A stretch of 64,000 nt of DNA, taken from assembly GCF_965138225.1 (NCBI RefSeq), contig NZ_CBCSAX010000006.1. One strand, written 5' to 3'. The notes under the pieces are model-generated. The model was not told the origin of the DNA and did no database searches. It was given only the letters and a program-made list of their open reading frames with translations. Each line of letters starts with the position of its first letter. Positions within the stretch are counted from its first letter, which is position 1. This DNA is from Helicobacter_D ganmani. GTDB lineage: Bacteria; Campylobacterota; Campylobacteria; Campylobacterales; Helicobacteraceae. A program made the position numbers and the translations under genes. Below, piece after piece: positions 17,023-24,679 of this stretch.

Positions 17023-17973
17023 TTAGCTTTGCCTTAATTTATGCTTTCTACTAAGTAGCCAAATCCAAAACTTGATACGATAGAACAACCCTAATGTATA
17101 AAGATATTTTAAATATTTTTCATCTTTTAGGCTAACATAACAATTTCTCAAATGAACATAGAAATCTCTTTTTTCCTTGGGAGAGCAGTTTTTCCAAATC
17201 TCTTTAAGTTTGAAATCCTCTCCGTTAATCAAGCACAATCTCACTTGAGACCTCACATCTAAATCTACATTGGGATATTTTGCTATATATAAGGGCAGGT
17301 ATTTTATGAGTAAGGATTCTGTTTTACCAGCGACTTCAGCAAATCCTTGCGTATAAGTCAAACTGCTTGGATGTCGCCTATATACATAATGCTTTTTATG
17401 AATCGCTCCCATTTCCCCTGCTAATCCTAATCTTAAGAAATAATCATAATCCTCTACTTTAAATTGAGATTCATCATATTCTCCTATCGACTTTGCCACT
17501 TTTGCTCTGTATAAAAAACACGCCCCTATGCTATCCCAAGAAATCAAATCTGCTATTTTCGTGCTAGCGATAAAATCTTCCTCTTTAAAGCCATTGTGTT
17601 TGATAATCGTATAATCTGTGCAGACAAGCACTTTATTTGGATTTTCCTCAAGGTAAGCCACCATTTCCTCAATCGCATTCTCTAAATAATAATTATCATC
17701 TGAAGTCCAAGTCCAATATTCTCCACTTGCCGCATTAAAGCCTATGTTGAGAGACCTTGGTAACTTTTGATTGATTGTATTATGAATGATTTTAATCCTA
17801 GAATCTTTTTTTGCAAATTCTTCTATAATGCGAGGTGTGCTATCAGTAGAGCAATCATTGACAATAATCAATTCTAAATTTTTATAACTCTGTTTTAATA
17901 CACTCTCTATACTTTGGGCTAGGAACTCCTCTCCATTAAAAGTAGGCAGAACTATACTCACTAATTTATCCAT
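17023..17973 (-). CDS. GT2 family glycosyltransferase
   Basis: GT-A fold transferase. The N-terminus 'LVSIVLPTFNGEEFLAQSIE' and 'SYKNLELIIVNDCSTDSTPR' are classic GT2; the metal-binding region reads TWTSDDNYY (residues near 92-100) and a later 'KVEDYDYFLRLGLAGE' gives the ED catalytic-base motif. The 316 residues end with a basic, hydrophobic tail that may touch the membrane. Its start overlaps the end of the epimerase gene by eight bases, so the two are translationally linked. Confidence 0.9.
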   Translation of the reverse strand: MDKLVSIVLPTFNGEEFLAQSIESVLKQSYKNLELIIVNDCSTDSTPRIIEEFAKKDSRIKIIHNTINQKLPRSLNIGFNAASGEYWTWTSDDNYYLENAIEEMVAYLEENPNKVLVCTDYTIIKHNGFKEEDFIASTKIADLISWDSIGACFLYRAKVAKSIGEYDESQFKVEDYDYFLRLGLAGEMGAIHKKHYVYRRHPSSLTYTQGFAEVAGKTESLLIKYLPLYIAKYPNVDLDVRSQVRLCLINGEDFKLKEIWKNCSPKEKRDFYVHLRNCYVSLKDEKYLKYLYTLGLFYRIKFWIWLLSRKHKLRQS

Positions 17974-19081
17974 TTAAAAATCTCCTTATAATTTTCTCAA
18001 TTTTTTGGCTTGCCTTTCCATCTCCATAGGGATTTACACCCTCTATTGTGTAGCCTTGAGACAAAACCTTTGTTGCTTCTTTAATAATCTCACTACTCTT
18101 TGTGCCTACAAGTTTTGCAAATCCCTTTTTGACACCCTCCATTCTTTCTGTCCTATGGCGCAAGATTAAAATAGGCACACCAAAAGTTGGGGCTTCCTCT
18201 TGTATGCCTCCACTATCTGTTAAAACAAGTTTTGCTTTTTGCAATATATAAACAAGTTGAGGATAATCTAAAGCCTCTGTAAGAATGATATTGTGATGTG
18301 TGGATAACCTTTGGCACACTCTATTTTTTACATTTGGATTAGGGTGTAGCGGTAGGATAAATTGATGAGAGGGGAATTTGGAAGATAGTGCCTCTATGGA
18401 ATCTAAAATATACTCTAGTCTCTGCCCGTGATTTTCTCTTCTATGAGCAGTAACCAATACTATACCCCCCCCCCTGACAACATTCACATTTTTTGATTTC
18501 CAAAATTTTGATGCACTTTGCAATGCTTTTTTATTAAGTAAAGAAAGTGCATCAATTCCTGTATTGCCTACTTGATAGATTTTATCTTTGCTTATTCCCT
18601 CTTTTTTGAGAGATTTAGCAGATTTTTTCGTTGGTGCAAAATGCAGGGTTGTAATTCTACTTACCATTTGCCTTATTGCTTCTTCTGGAAATGGCTCAAA
18701 TAAATCATAAGAACGCAATCCTGCTTCAATATGAAAAATAGCCGCCTTATGATAAAAGCTAGCAAGCGCACCTGCAAAAACGCTCATCGTATCTCCTTGG
18801 ATAAATACCCCATCAATTTTATGATTTTTAAAAACTTCTTCTAGCTTTACTAAAATTCTAGCTTGTAATGATGATAAACTTTGATTTTCTACCATTACTC
18901 CTAGATTTATATCCGCCTTTAATCCAAAAAAACTTAAAGCTTGGTGGGACAGCTCTTTTTGCTGTTCTGTATTGCAGATAAGGATATTGTATTTTTGTGG
19001 ATATTTTTTAAATTCTAAGATTACAGGAGCCAACTTTATTGCTTCGGGTCTTGTTCCAAAAATAAATAACAAGTTTTTCAT
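17966..19081 (-). CDS. wecB: UDP-N-acetylglucosamine 2-epimerase (non-hydrolysing), phase-variable
   Basis: Interconverts UDP-GlcNAc and UDP-ManNAc, supplying ManNAc or its derivatives to a surface glycan. Family motifs are 'FGTRPEAIKLAPVI' (about 8-21), 'FIQGDTMSVFAGAL', 'FHIEAGLRSYD', 'FPEEAIRQMVSRIT', 'LVTAHRRENHGQR' and 'LTDSGGIQEEAPTFGVPIL'. It is full length at 371 residues. Ten G on the coding strand encode the run RGGG immediately before the conserved LVTAHRREN, a non-conserved loop; any change other than a multiple of three would truncate the enzyme. It is ON as assembled. Confidence 0.92.
   Translation of the reverse strand: MKNLLFIFGTRPEAIKLAPVILEFKKYPQKYNILICNTEQQKELSHQALSFFGLKADINLGVMVENQSLSSLQARILVKLEEVFKNHKIDGVFIQGDTMSVFAGALASFYHKAAIFHIEAGLRSYDLFEPFPEEAIRQMVSRITTLHFAPTKKSAKSLKKEGISKDKIYQVGNTGIDALSLLNKKALQSASKFWKSKNVNVVRGGGIVLVTAHRRENHGQRLEYILDSIEALSSKFPSHQFILPLHPNPNVKNRVCQRLSTHHNIILTEALDYPQLVYILQKAKLVLTDSGGIQEEAPTFGVPILILRHRTERMEGVKKGFAKLVGTKSSEIIKEATKVLSQGYTIEGVNPYGDGKASQKIEKIIRRFLNG
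18465..18474 (+). repeat. C10 homopolymer in wecB
   Basis: Ten C on the plus strand (G10 in coding sense), at about residue 204 of the epimerase. It is a classical mid-gene ON/OFF tract, unlike the 3'-end tracts of the neighbours. Confidence 0.9.
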
Positions 19082-19203
19082 TCTTTCTATTGTTCCTTGA
19101 TAATATTTGCCCTTATTTTAGCAAAAATTAAAACAATTTTACAAATTTAATGTTAGAAAGTTGTTGTTACAATAATCAAAACCCTACAATTTAATGTTTG
19201 ATG

Positions 19204-19410
19204 CTACTGCGCCACAACATAAATATCCCCTGCTATTTGTGGATAAGCCTCCCCTAACTCCATAAATGCAAGAATCATTTGAGAATCCCAATGCGCTTGT
19301 ATTTGAGCGTTTGATAAGGGTTTGAGCTCATAGAATCTTCACTCTTTAATAACCCATTTTAACCGCAGCTTGACGATGAATAGAATGAGAATTAGGCACT
19401 AAAGAGAGGA
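19204..19410 (-). pseudogene. Remnant of a SAM-methyltransferase gene
   Basis: The 329-base gap between the formyltransferase and wecB holds decayed coding sequence. One frame gives 'LSLVPNSHSIHRQAAVKMGY' and a stop; another then gives 'ELKPLSNAQIQAHWDSQM' and 'FMELGEAYPQIAGDIYVVAQ' ending at TAG (19204-19206). Both pieces resemble the intact methyltransferase at 26301-27065 ('INVPNAHSFHLLWAYESG', 'MVQYAPNLGAEIFVNVR'). The middle is missing. It begins exactly where the formyltransferase ends, so a recombination junction probably lies there. The rest of the gap (19082-19203) shows nothing. Confidence 0.6.
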
Positions 19411-20274
19411 TTATACCCTCTCCCCCGCAAGAATATCTACTTTTTGTGCGATAATCTTAAAGCCATCAATGCCCGATAGAATAAACTCATTCTCACTTTC
19501 CTCAAAGACATTTGCTCCGATAAATTCCTCGCTTAAAATGCTTTTTGCCACCCTCACACCCTTTAAACTCGGGAGCTGATATTCTCTAAAGATAAAGGCT
19601 CTTAATTGATTATGGATTTGAAAACTTGTTTTTTTAAGATTTATGTTGATATTTTTCACATCAATCTCTGTGCGTGAAAAATAGCACGATTGCGTAAAAT
19701 CTTGCTTGGTGCGCTTAAAGCCACCTGTGAGCAAATAATCCACATTTTCTTTAAGTAATAAAAAGCCTTGCGCCAAATATTTAAAATACAAATCCCGCGC
19801 ACTCTCTTGCAAGCCTAGTTCAAAAATTCTTTGCGCGATAATATCTCCTGTGTCAATGCCATTATCAATACAATGCAAAGTAACACCGCTTGTGCGCTCA
19901 CCATTTAAAATCGGTGTGATAGAAGTATAAACGCCCTTATATTTAGGCAAGGCGGAGAAGTGGATATTATAAAGCCTCTTGCTAGCAAATTGCTCTACTT
20001 TAAGCAGTCTATCAAATTCTAAAGAGAGGAAAAGCACATTTGGGATTTGCTGCACTTGCTCTAATGTGCAGACAGGGATACTTGTTTGTAAAGCATATTT
20101 TAAAAGCGAGGGTTGCCAAGTGTCTATGCCCACATCATCACGATTTGGGATTATACAAATCTCATCGTGAGCAAATTTTGAGAGCAAAAGTTTAAGCGCA
20201 TTAAGCGCAATCGCATTTTTGCCTGCAATACACACTTTGAGATGATTGAAATTATTTGGGAATCTTACGCGCAT
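19411..20274 (-). CDS. dTDP-3-amino-sugar N-formyltransferase
   Basis: Transfers a formyl group from N10-formyl-THF to the C3 amine of a dTDP-3-amino-3,6-dideoxyhexose. The formyltransferase core is clear: Asn103 and His105 in 'YNIHFSALPKYKGV' and Asp141 in 'CIDNGIDTGDII' give the N-H-D catalytic triad with the usual spacing. The C-terminal region (about 205-287) matches the small extra domain of sugar formyltransferases. It has 287 residues, and GGGGAG lies eight bases before the ATG. The last codons read LAGERV from an interrupted G-rich sequence, which may be a decayed poly-G tract. It lies downstream of the FemAB-like gene, whose frame can be extended to overlap this start. Confidence 0.9.
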   Translation of the reverse strand: MRVRFPNNFNHLKVCIAGKNAIALNALKLLLSKFAHDEICIIPNRDDVGIDTWQPSLLKYALQTSIPVCTLEQVQQIPNVLFLSLEFDRLLKVEQFASKRLYNIHFSALPKYKGVYTSITPILNGERTSGVTLHCIDNGIDTGDIIAQRIFELGLQESARDLYFKYLAQGFLLLKENVDYLLTGGFKRTKQDFTQSCYFSRTEIDVKNININLKKTSFQIHNQLRAFIFREYQLPSLKGVRVAKSILSEEFIGANVFEESENEFILSGIDGFKIIAQKVDILAGERV

Positions 20275-20332
20275 AGCTTAAGCTCCCCACGCACAAGATT
20301 TGCCCTTTTAAGAGAACAAATAGAGAAAAATA

Positions 20333-21286
20333 TTACTCTATTATCCCCCCCCCCGCTAGAAGTTCATAGAATTGATGAGTGATTGTGCGTCCGCCAAAGC
20401 CTTCTTTTTGAGAAATAAGCCCTGTATTTAAAAATGTGCCATTAGATTCTGTGGAGATTCCAAAGTCAAAGTAAGTTTTAGAATCTGCATAAGTATCAAT
20501 CAAAGTTTTAAGAAGTAAATCTAATGCGCCTATTTCTCTGCCTTTGTCATTAACGGCTAAATATTGTGTATGGATAAGGTTGGGGTAGATAAAAATAAGC
20601 GCACCTGCGAGGATTGTTTGCGCTTGATGCGCAATAAAAAGTTTGATAAATTCAGGAAATCTCCCGCTTAAAAGGGCGAGTTCCTCTGCGCTATGCACGG
20701 CTTTGCTTTGGTGGCGAGTATGCAATACATTGTTAAGCAAAGCAACAAATGCTGGGAAATCTTGACTTTGGCTTATTTGCACATTCTCTCTTTTAGCACG
20801 CGAAATTTGAGATTTTCTCCCTTTGGGTAAGCTAAAAGGGTGTGCTAAAGCAATGCTAGAAGAACAATCCACGCGGTAAAGCTGCGCCTTATGCGTAAAA
20901 AGTGCATATAAATCCTCTTGAGAGGGGATTTTGTGGTAGATATAGGGAATTGCTTTGTAAATCAGCTTTTGTATGCCCCTATTTTGCATATATGTAAGCA
21001 AAAGATTAAAGCATTCACACATTTTTTCTTGTTTCATTGCCTTGTCTGTAATAAATCCTCCAAAGGTTAATCCTTGATGAGAGTATAACACATTATCAGT
21101 AATATTCAGAGGTAAAAGAGCTAAGAGATTTTCCCCCTCATAAAAGAGCAAAGAATTATCTGCAAATCTATCCGAATGATAGTCCATATAATCCCTATCA
21201 AACATAAAAAGCCCATTTTTAGATTCTGCGTTAAAGGCATTCCATAGGGGCTTAGAATCTTTGCAGTATGGCTGAATGTGAATCAA
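20333..21286 (-). CDS. FemAB/GNAT-fold acyltransferase-like protein with variable 3' end
   Basis: The 317 residues show the tandem-GNAT pattern of FemAB-like proteins: 'YHSDRFADNSLLFYEGENLL', 'SHQGLTFGGFITDKAM' in the first half, then 'GRKSQISRAKRENVQISQ', 'FIAHQAQTILAGALIFIYPN' and 'YLAVNDKGREIGALDLLL' in the second. These use acyl- or aminoacyl-donors on amines; the substrate here is unknown, though an amino sugar is plausible in this locus. A G10 run encodes AGGG six codons before the stop. With G11 the protein gains 24 residues and ends inside the formyltransferase start. Confidence 0.75.
   Translation of the reverse strand: MIHIQPYCKDSKPLWNAFNAESKNGLFMFDRDYMDYHSDRFADNSLLFYEGENLLALLPLNITDNVLYSHQGLTFGGFITDKAMKQEKMCECFNLLLTYMQNRGIQKLIYKAIPYIYHKIPSQEDLYALFTHKAQLYRVDCSSSIALAHPFSLPKGRKSQISRAKRENVQISQSQDFPAFVALLNNVLHTRHQSKAVHSAEELALLSGRFPEFIKLFIAHQAQTILAGALIFIYPNLIHTQYLAVNDKGREIGALDLLLKTLIDTYADSKTYFDFGISTESNGTFLNTGLISQKEGFGGRTITHQFYELLAGGGIIE
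20345..20354 (+). repeat. C10 homopolymer at the 3' end of the FemAB-like gene
   Basis: G10 in coding sense. G9 ends the protein at AGGG, G10 adds IIE, and G11 opens a frame with no stop for 27 codons that terminates at bases 8-10 of the formyltransferase gene. Confidence 0.9.
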
Positions 21287-21297
21287 AATACACCAAC

Positions 21298-21849
21298 CTA
21301 ACGATAACTAGAGCAAGAGAATACTCTTTGGTATTCTTGTCTGAAATCATTTACGCAGCCCACCTTATTCTTTGGACTGTTAATCTTTATATTTTTTAAT
21401 TTTTCTAAAAAATCTTTAGCTCTCAAGCCCAAATCAATTTCCTCCTCTTTAAATCTTTTACGATATTGTGTCATAGCTCCATCATTGCTAGGATTTTTGA
21501 ACACCACATATAGATAAAACTTATAATCGCTTGTTTTTAAATTTTTACTTTTAAATACCTTGTCCAATTCACTTAATCCGTCTATATATTTATTTTTAAT
21601 CTCTTGACTTGAAATTTCACTATGTTTTTGATTCTTAAATTCAACACAATAGATTGTATCATTTTTAAAATATAGCGCATCAAAAGATTTTTTGTATTTC
21701 TCTCTTTTGCTTTGCATATATTTATCAAAACTAATGACTTTTTCTTGACTTTGACACAAAAAATTTTCATTTTCTTTATCATAACTTGTTTCCTTTAAGG
21801 TTACCCCATAAGAATCAAAAAATGACTTCAATAAAGATAAATCAGCCAT
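21298..21849 (-). CDS. Small PD-(D/E)XK-like nuclease candidate paired with an ATPase
   Basis: I do not recognise a named family. The 183-residue protein contains 'SFDALYFKNDTIYCVEFKNQ' (residues 55-74): an Asp (57), a hairpin, then Glu70-x-Lys72 with a following Gln, which is the pattern of a PD-(D/E)XK nuclease core. The rest is charged, with a C-terminal Cys/Ser-rich end. Its ATG directly follows the TAA of the ATPase gene (TAAATG), so the two are made together. Base composition is visibly richer in A+T than the flanking sugar genes, as expected of acquired DNA. Nuclease activity is inference from the motif. Confidence 0.65.
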   Translation of the reverse strand: MADLSLLKSFFDSYGVTLKETSYDKENENFLCQSQEKVISFDKYMQSKREKYKKSFDALYFKNDTIYCVEFKNQKHSEISSQEIKNKYIDGLSELDKVFKSKNLKTSDYKFYLYVVFKNPSNDGAMTQYRKRFKEEEIDLGLRAKDFLEKLKNIKINSPKNKVGCVNDFRQEYQRVFSCSSYR

Positions 21850-22905
21850 TTATGCTTCCTCTTCGATTTTATCCATTTCCACAAAAGATTCATTTAATTT
21901 TTGATAAATAACCTCTAAAGTAGTGCTGTTATCATTATCAATTTGCTTTATTTCGCCATTATCTGCAAGATAAAAATTCGCCCTTGTCTTATATTTTTGA
22001 CTATATTTTTGTAATGCCTCTAGCATATATGGGCTATGGGTATTAACCATTATGCAAATTTTCTTTTCTACAAGTTTTACTAAAATTTCAGCGAATGCAA
22101 CCTGCCATATCGGGTGGAGATGATTTTCTGGCTCATCAAAGACAAAAAAGCCTTGAGGAGTAATATAAGAATTTTCTAAAAGTGTTTGGACAATACCGAA
22201 ACTTTTAATGCCTATGGCAATGTTTTTGAGTTGTATCTCATTAATACTGCCTTTTGCGTTTGGTCGCACAAAATAAAATCTATCATTCCTTTTAATAAAT
22301 TGCCCCTTCATTGCTAATTTTGCAGATTCTAATATCTCTTTAAGATATGGTGTTTTGTGCTGCTTGGGCACATTAAGTTTTTTATACAAATCCCATAAAA
22401 CATAAGGATATTTGATAGAAGTAGAGGATTCTAGATAAAAGGAATTTTCCACCTCCAAAGTCTTAATGGAAGAAAAAAACTCAAACAAATCCCATACTAG
22501 AGGACTTTGAATAAAGGTGCAATCTAGAAAAGTATTGTGTTGCGCATTATTTCCAAAATCCAAACATTTATCGTCTTTAATTTTTACAAAAATCTCTTGC
22601 GTTTGTGTTTGTAGTAAAATCTCACCATTTTTTGAAATATCATCATCAAACAACAAAGAAATGAGTCTGTCAAAGGACTTTTTCTTTTCATTATCGCTTT
22701 GATTTTCTTGGGGGCTTTGTCGGTTTTTTTGAAACTTCTTCCCCATATTATCAGCTTTGATTAATGCCATTAGTGCTTTTCCGACCGTGCTTTTTCCCTC
22801 ATCATTTTTGCCAGCTATAACACTAAGCCCATTAATGTCTAAACTTGCGCTCTTAATCATTCCTATATTATTTAGTGTCAATATTATTTTTCCGTTATTT
22901 TCCAT
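21850..22905 (-). CDS. SMC/OLD-like ABC ATPase of a putative defence pair
   Basis: ATPase of the ABC/SMC-like class with an AAA_15/AAA_21 appearance. The Walker A is GKNDEGKST (32-40) and the Walker B with adjacent Glu is 'GFFVFDEPENHLHP' (252-265). The switch His is in 'VNTHSP' (288-293), and a signature-like segment 'IAIGIKSFGIVQTLL' precedes Walker B. There is no TOPRIM domain at the C-terminus, so it is not a complete OLD nuclease; the catalytic part may be the partner gene downstream. I start at the ATG at 22905 (AGGA seven bases before), giving 351 residues. It has its own extended -10 at 22943-22948. Confidence 0.85.
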   Translation of the reverse strand: MENNGKIILTLNNIGMIKSASLDINGLSVIAGKNDEGKSTVGKALMALIKADNMGKKFQKNRQSPQENQSDNEKKKSFDRLISLLFDDDISKNGEILLQTQTQEIFVKIKDDKCLDFGNNAQHNTFLDCTFIQSPLVWDLFEFFSSIKTLEVENSFYLESSTSIKYPYVLWDLYKKLNVPKQHKTPYLKEILESAKLAMKGQFIKRNDRFYFVRPNAKGSINEIQLKNIAIGIKSFGIVQTLLENSYITPQGFFVFDEPENHLHPIWQVAFAEILVKLVEKKICIMVNTHSPYMLEALQKYSQKYKTRANFYLADNGEIKQIDNDNSTTLEVIYQKLNESFVEMDKIEEEA

Positions 22906-22942
22906 ACACAATCCTCATATATGCAATTTATTTTGAAGAGGG

Positions 22943-22948
22943 ATTTTA
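22943..22948 (-). promoter_or_regulatory. Extended -10 for the ATPase-nuclease pair
   Basis: On the minus strand TGGTAAAAT places a TGn-extended -10 about 38 bases before the ATPase ATG, within the 79-base gap after the beta-propeller gene. It implies expression independent of the sugar operon. Confidence 0.5.
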
Positions 22949-22989
22949 CCATAAACAATGTAAATTCCACCACAATTTTATCGGCTCTT

Positions 22990-23910
22990 TTATATCAGCT
23001 CTGCCCAGCCAAAGCCACTTTGTCCCATACCATTACCTCCATAAAACATATAAGTTGTATCGCCTACTTCTAAGAGGGCAGGATAGCAAGCCATTTGTGA
23101 ATCAAATCCATTAGCAGACGCTTTCAAACCACACTCACTATCTCTCCTCTCCCAAGTAATGCCATCTTCACTCCACGCATACCCTGCTTTATATTCCTTG
23201 CTTAGAGTGTCAGAAGTATAATACATTTCATACCCACCTTTACTTTTATATACCTTTGGACGACCGATTCTATATTCACTCCCCTCGCATTGCACACAAG
23301 TTTTGCCCTCACTTTCAAAGTGAATACCATCTTTAGATTCTATATATTTAATAAAATAAGTCGGATAGGCAATGCCATTGATGAAAGTCCATTTGTGAAT
23401 GACAGAATACCATACTTTAAAAATCCCTCCCTCATAAAGCACACTATGGATACATCTGCCAAAGATTCCCTCCTTGCTTCTATCAAGCACAGGGTTATTT
23501 TGGATTCTTTGGAAACTCTCTCCATTATCCTTGCTCACAGCCAAACCAGAAAAAGCAAAGAATTTCACCTTTTGTGGAATCTGAAAAGCAACATAATACA
23601 TATAAATCTTCTCCTCTCCGCCTTGTCTCACACGTAACACATCGCCAAGTATCAAGCCATTATCATCAAAACAACCATCTTGCCCTATATCTAGCACAGG
23701 CTTTGGAGAAATTTTTAGAATCTTCTTAGGATTTTGAGAATCTAAATCTAAATAGCCGATTCTCCCTATGCCTTTTGCGTCCCTAAAAGAAACATAGATT
23801 CTAATCACATTGGGATTTAATAAAAAAGGCTGTGGCGTAAGCACCGAATTGTTTATCCATTCATTCTCTCCCTTTGGACAATAAATAAGCCCCTTTTTCT
23901 CCCAACGCAT
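22990..23910 (-). CDS. Five-bladed beta-propeller (GH43/GH32-like) protein of the sugar locus
   Basis: The 306 residues show repeated blades with 'S.D.G..F/W' turns: 'AVSKDNGESFQRI', 'IESKDGIHFESEG' and 'AWSEDGITWERRD', plus 'VWYSVI', 'MYYTSD' and 'MFYGGNG' strands, as in GH43/62/68-type propellers. No export signal is present, so it probably acts in the cytoplasm on a nucleotide- or lipid-linked sugar, or is a non-catalytic sugar-binding fold. I could not identify catalytic acids with confidence. Start is the ATG at 23910 with GGAGG five bases upstream, overlapping nothing but touching the stop of the acetyltransferase gene. Confidence 0.7.
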   Translation of the reverse strand: MRWEKKGLIYCPKGENEWINNSVLTPQPFLLNPNVIRIYVSFRDAKGIGRIGYLDLDSQNPKKILKISPKPVLDIGQDGCFDDNGLILGDVLRVRQGGEEKIYMYYVAFQIPQKVKFFAFSGLAVSKDNGESFQRIQNNPVLDRSKEGIFGRCIHSVLYEGGIFKVWYSVIHKWTFINGIAYPTYFIKYIESKDGIHFESEGKTCVQCEGSEYRIGRPKVYKSKGGYEMYYTSDTLSKEYKAGYAWSEDGITWERRDSECGLKASANGFDSQMACYPALLEVGDTTYMFYGGNGMGQSGFGWAELI

Positions 23911-23911
23911 A

Positions 23912-24592
23912 TCACCCTCCCACTTTGCAAAATTTCTTGGCAGAGATTTTCGCAGCCTCTGCGGGATTACCACGATAGATTGTGTTTTCTTGTGTGTTTT
24001 TGTTTATCACAGAACCAAGTGCGATGAAATTATCTCTTGCGATTTTAACATTATCGGCTACGCAGGAATTTACGCCTATAAATGTATTTTCCCCAATCTC
24101 ACAGAATCCCGAAATCACGCAATGTGAAGTGATAAAGCAATTATCGCGCACAATGGAGCGATGACCTAAATGATTCCCACTCCATAGTGTTACATTGTTG
24201 CCAATCTCCACAAAAGGTTGCAAAGTGTTATCCTCTAAGATAAAGCAGTTTTCGCCTATTTTTACATTTCTCCATACAAATGCTTTTGAGCTGATATAGG
24301 AAGCACATTTATACNNNNNNNNNNNCCCCCCCCCCCGCAGCTCATTATAGACTTTCGTGCGGTTATAATTTAACCTTTCACTTGCTAAGGCTACAAAGAC
24401 TTCATAATCACTTTTGGGATATAAAGTGGGCAGATTCTCCAAATCCACCAAAGGCAAGTTTAAAAATGCTTCCTCTTGTCTATACGCACTATGCACACTA
24501 AAAGCACTCACTTCATAAGGAGAATCGTAAGTAAAATACTCATATGCCAAATGCGCAGTTTCTCCTGCTCCAATAATAACTAGCTTTTTCAT
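23912..24592 (-). CDS. PglD/NeuD-like sugar acetyltransferase, interrupted by assembly gap in a poly-G tract
   Basis: Acetyl-CoA-dependent O- or N-acetyltransferase. The N-terminal Rossmann-like domain ('KLVIIGAGETAHLAYEYF') and the C-terminal left-handed beta-helix ('IGENCFILEDNTLQPFVEIG', 'IGENTFIGVNSCVADNVKIA', 'IYRGNPAE') match PglD/NeuD proteins, and a His in 'GHRSIVRDNCFITSHCVI' fits the catalytic base. Eleven N followed by eleven C interrupt the gene near residues 89-93, between the two domains. The frame is open across the gap as written, but the real tract length and hence ON/OFF state are unknown. The substrate may be a UDP- or dTDP-amino sugar. Confidence 0.85.
   Translation of the reverse strand: MKKLVIIGAGETAHLAYEYFTYDSPYEVSAFSVHSAYRQEEAFLNLPLVDLENLPTLYPKSDYEVFVALASERLNYNRTKVYNELRGGGXXXXYKCASYISSKAFVWRNVKIGENCFILEDNTLQPFVEIGNNVTLWSGNHLGHRSIVRDNCFITSHCVISGFCEIGENTFIGVNSCVADNVKIARDNFIALGSVINKNTQENTIYRGNPAEAAKISAKKFCKVGG
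24315..24336 (+). repeat. Assembly gap plus C11 homopolymer in the acetyltransferase gene
   Basis: Positions 24315-24325 are N and 24326-24336 are C. The gap is best explained by an unresolved phase-variable tract, so the junction should not be trusted to the base. Confidence 0.9.
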
Positions 24593-24633
24593 TTGCTCTC
24601 CTTGTGCTTATATTAGATTATAAAAATAGCAGG

Positions 24634-24639
24634 ATTATA
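24634..24639 (-). promoter_or_regulatory. -10 element for the acetyltransferase gene
   Basis: TGCTATAAT on the minus strand, 42 bases before the ATG at 24592, in the divergent gap shared with the kinase gene at 24680. Confidence 0.55.
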
Positions 24640-24679
24640 GCATATGTAAAAATGGAATAATAAATGCTTTAAAATTTTT

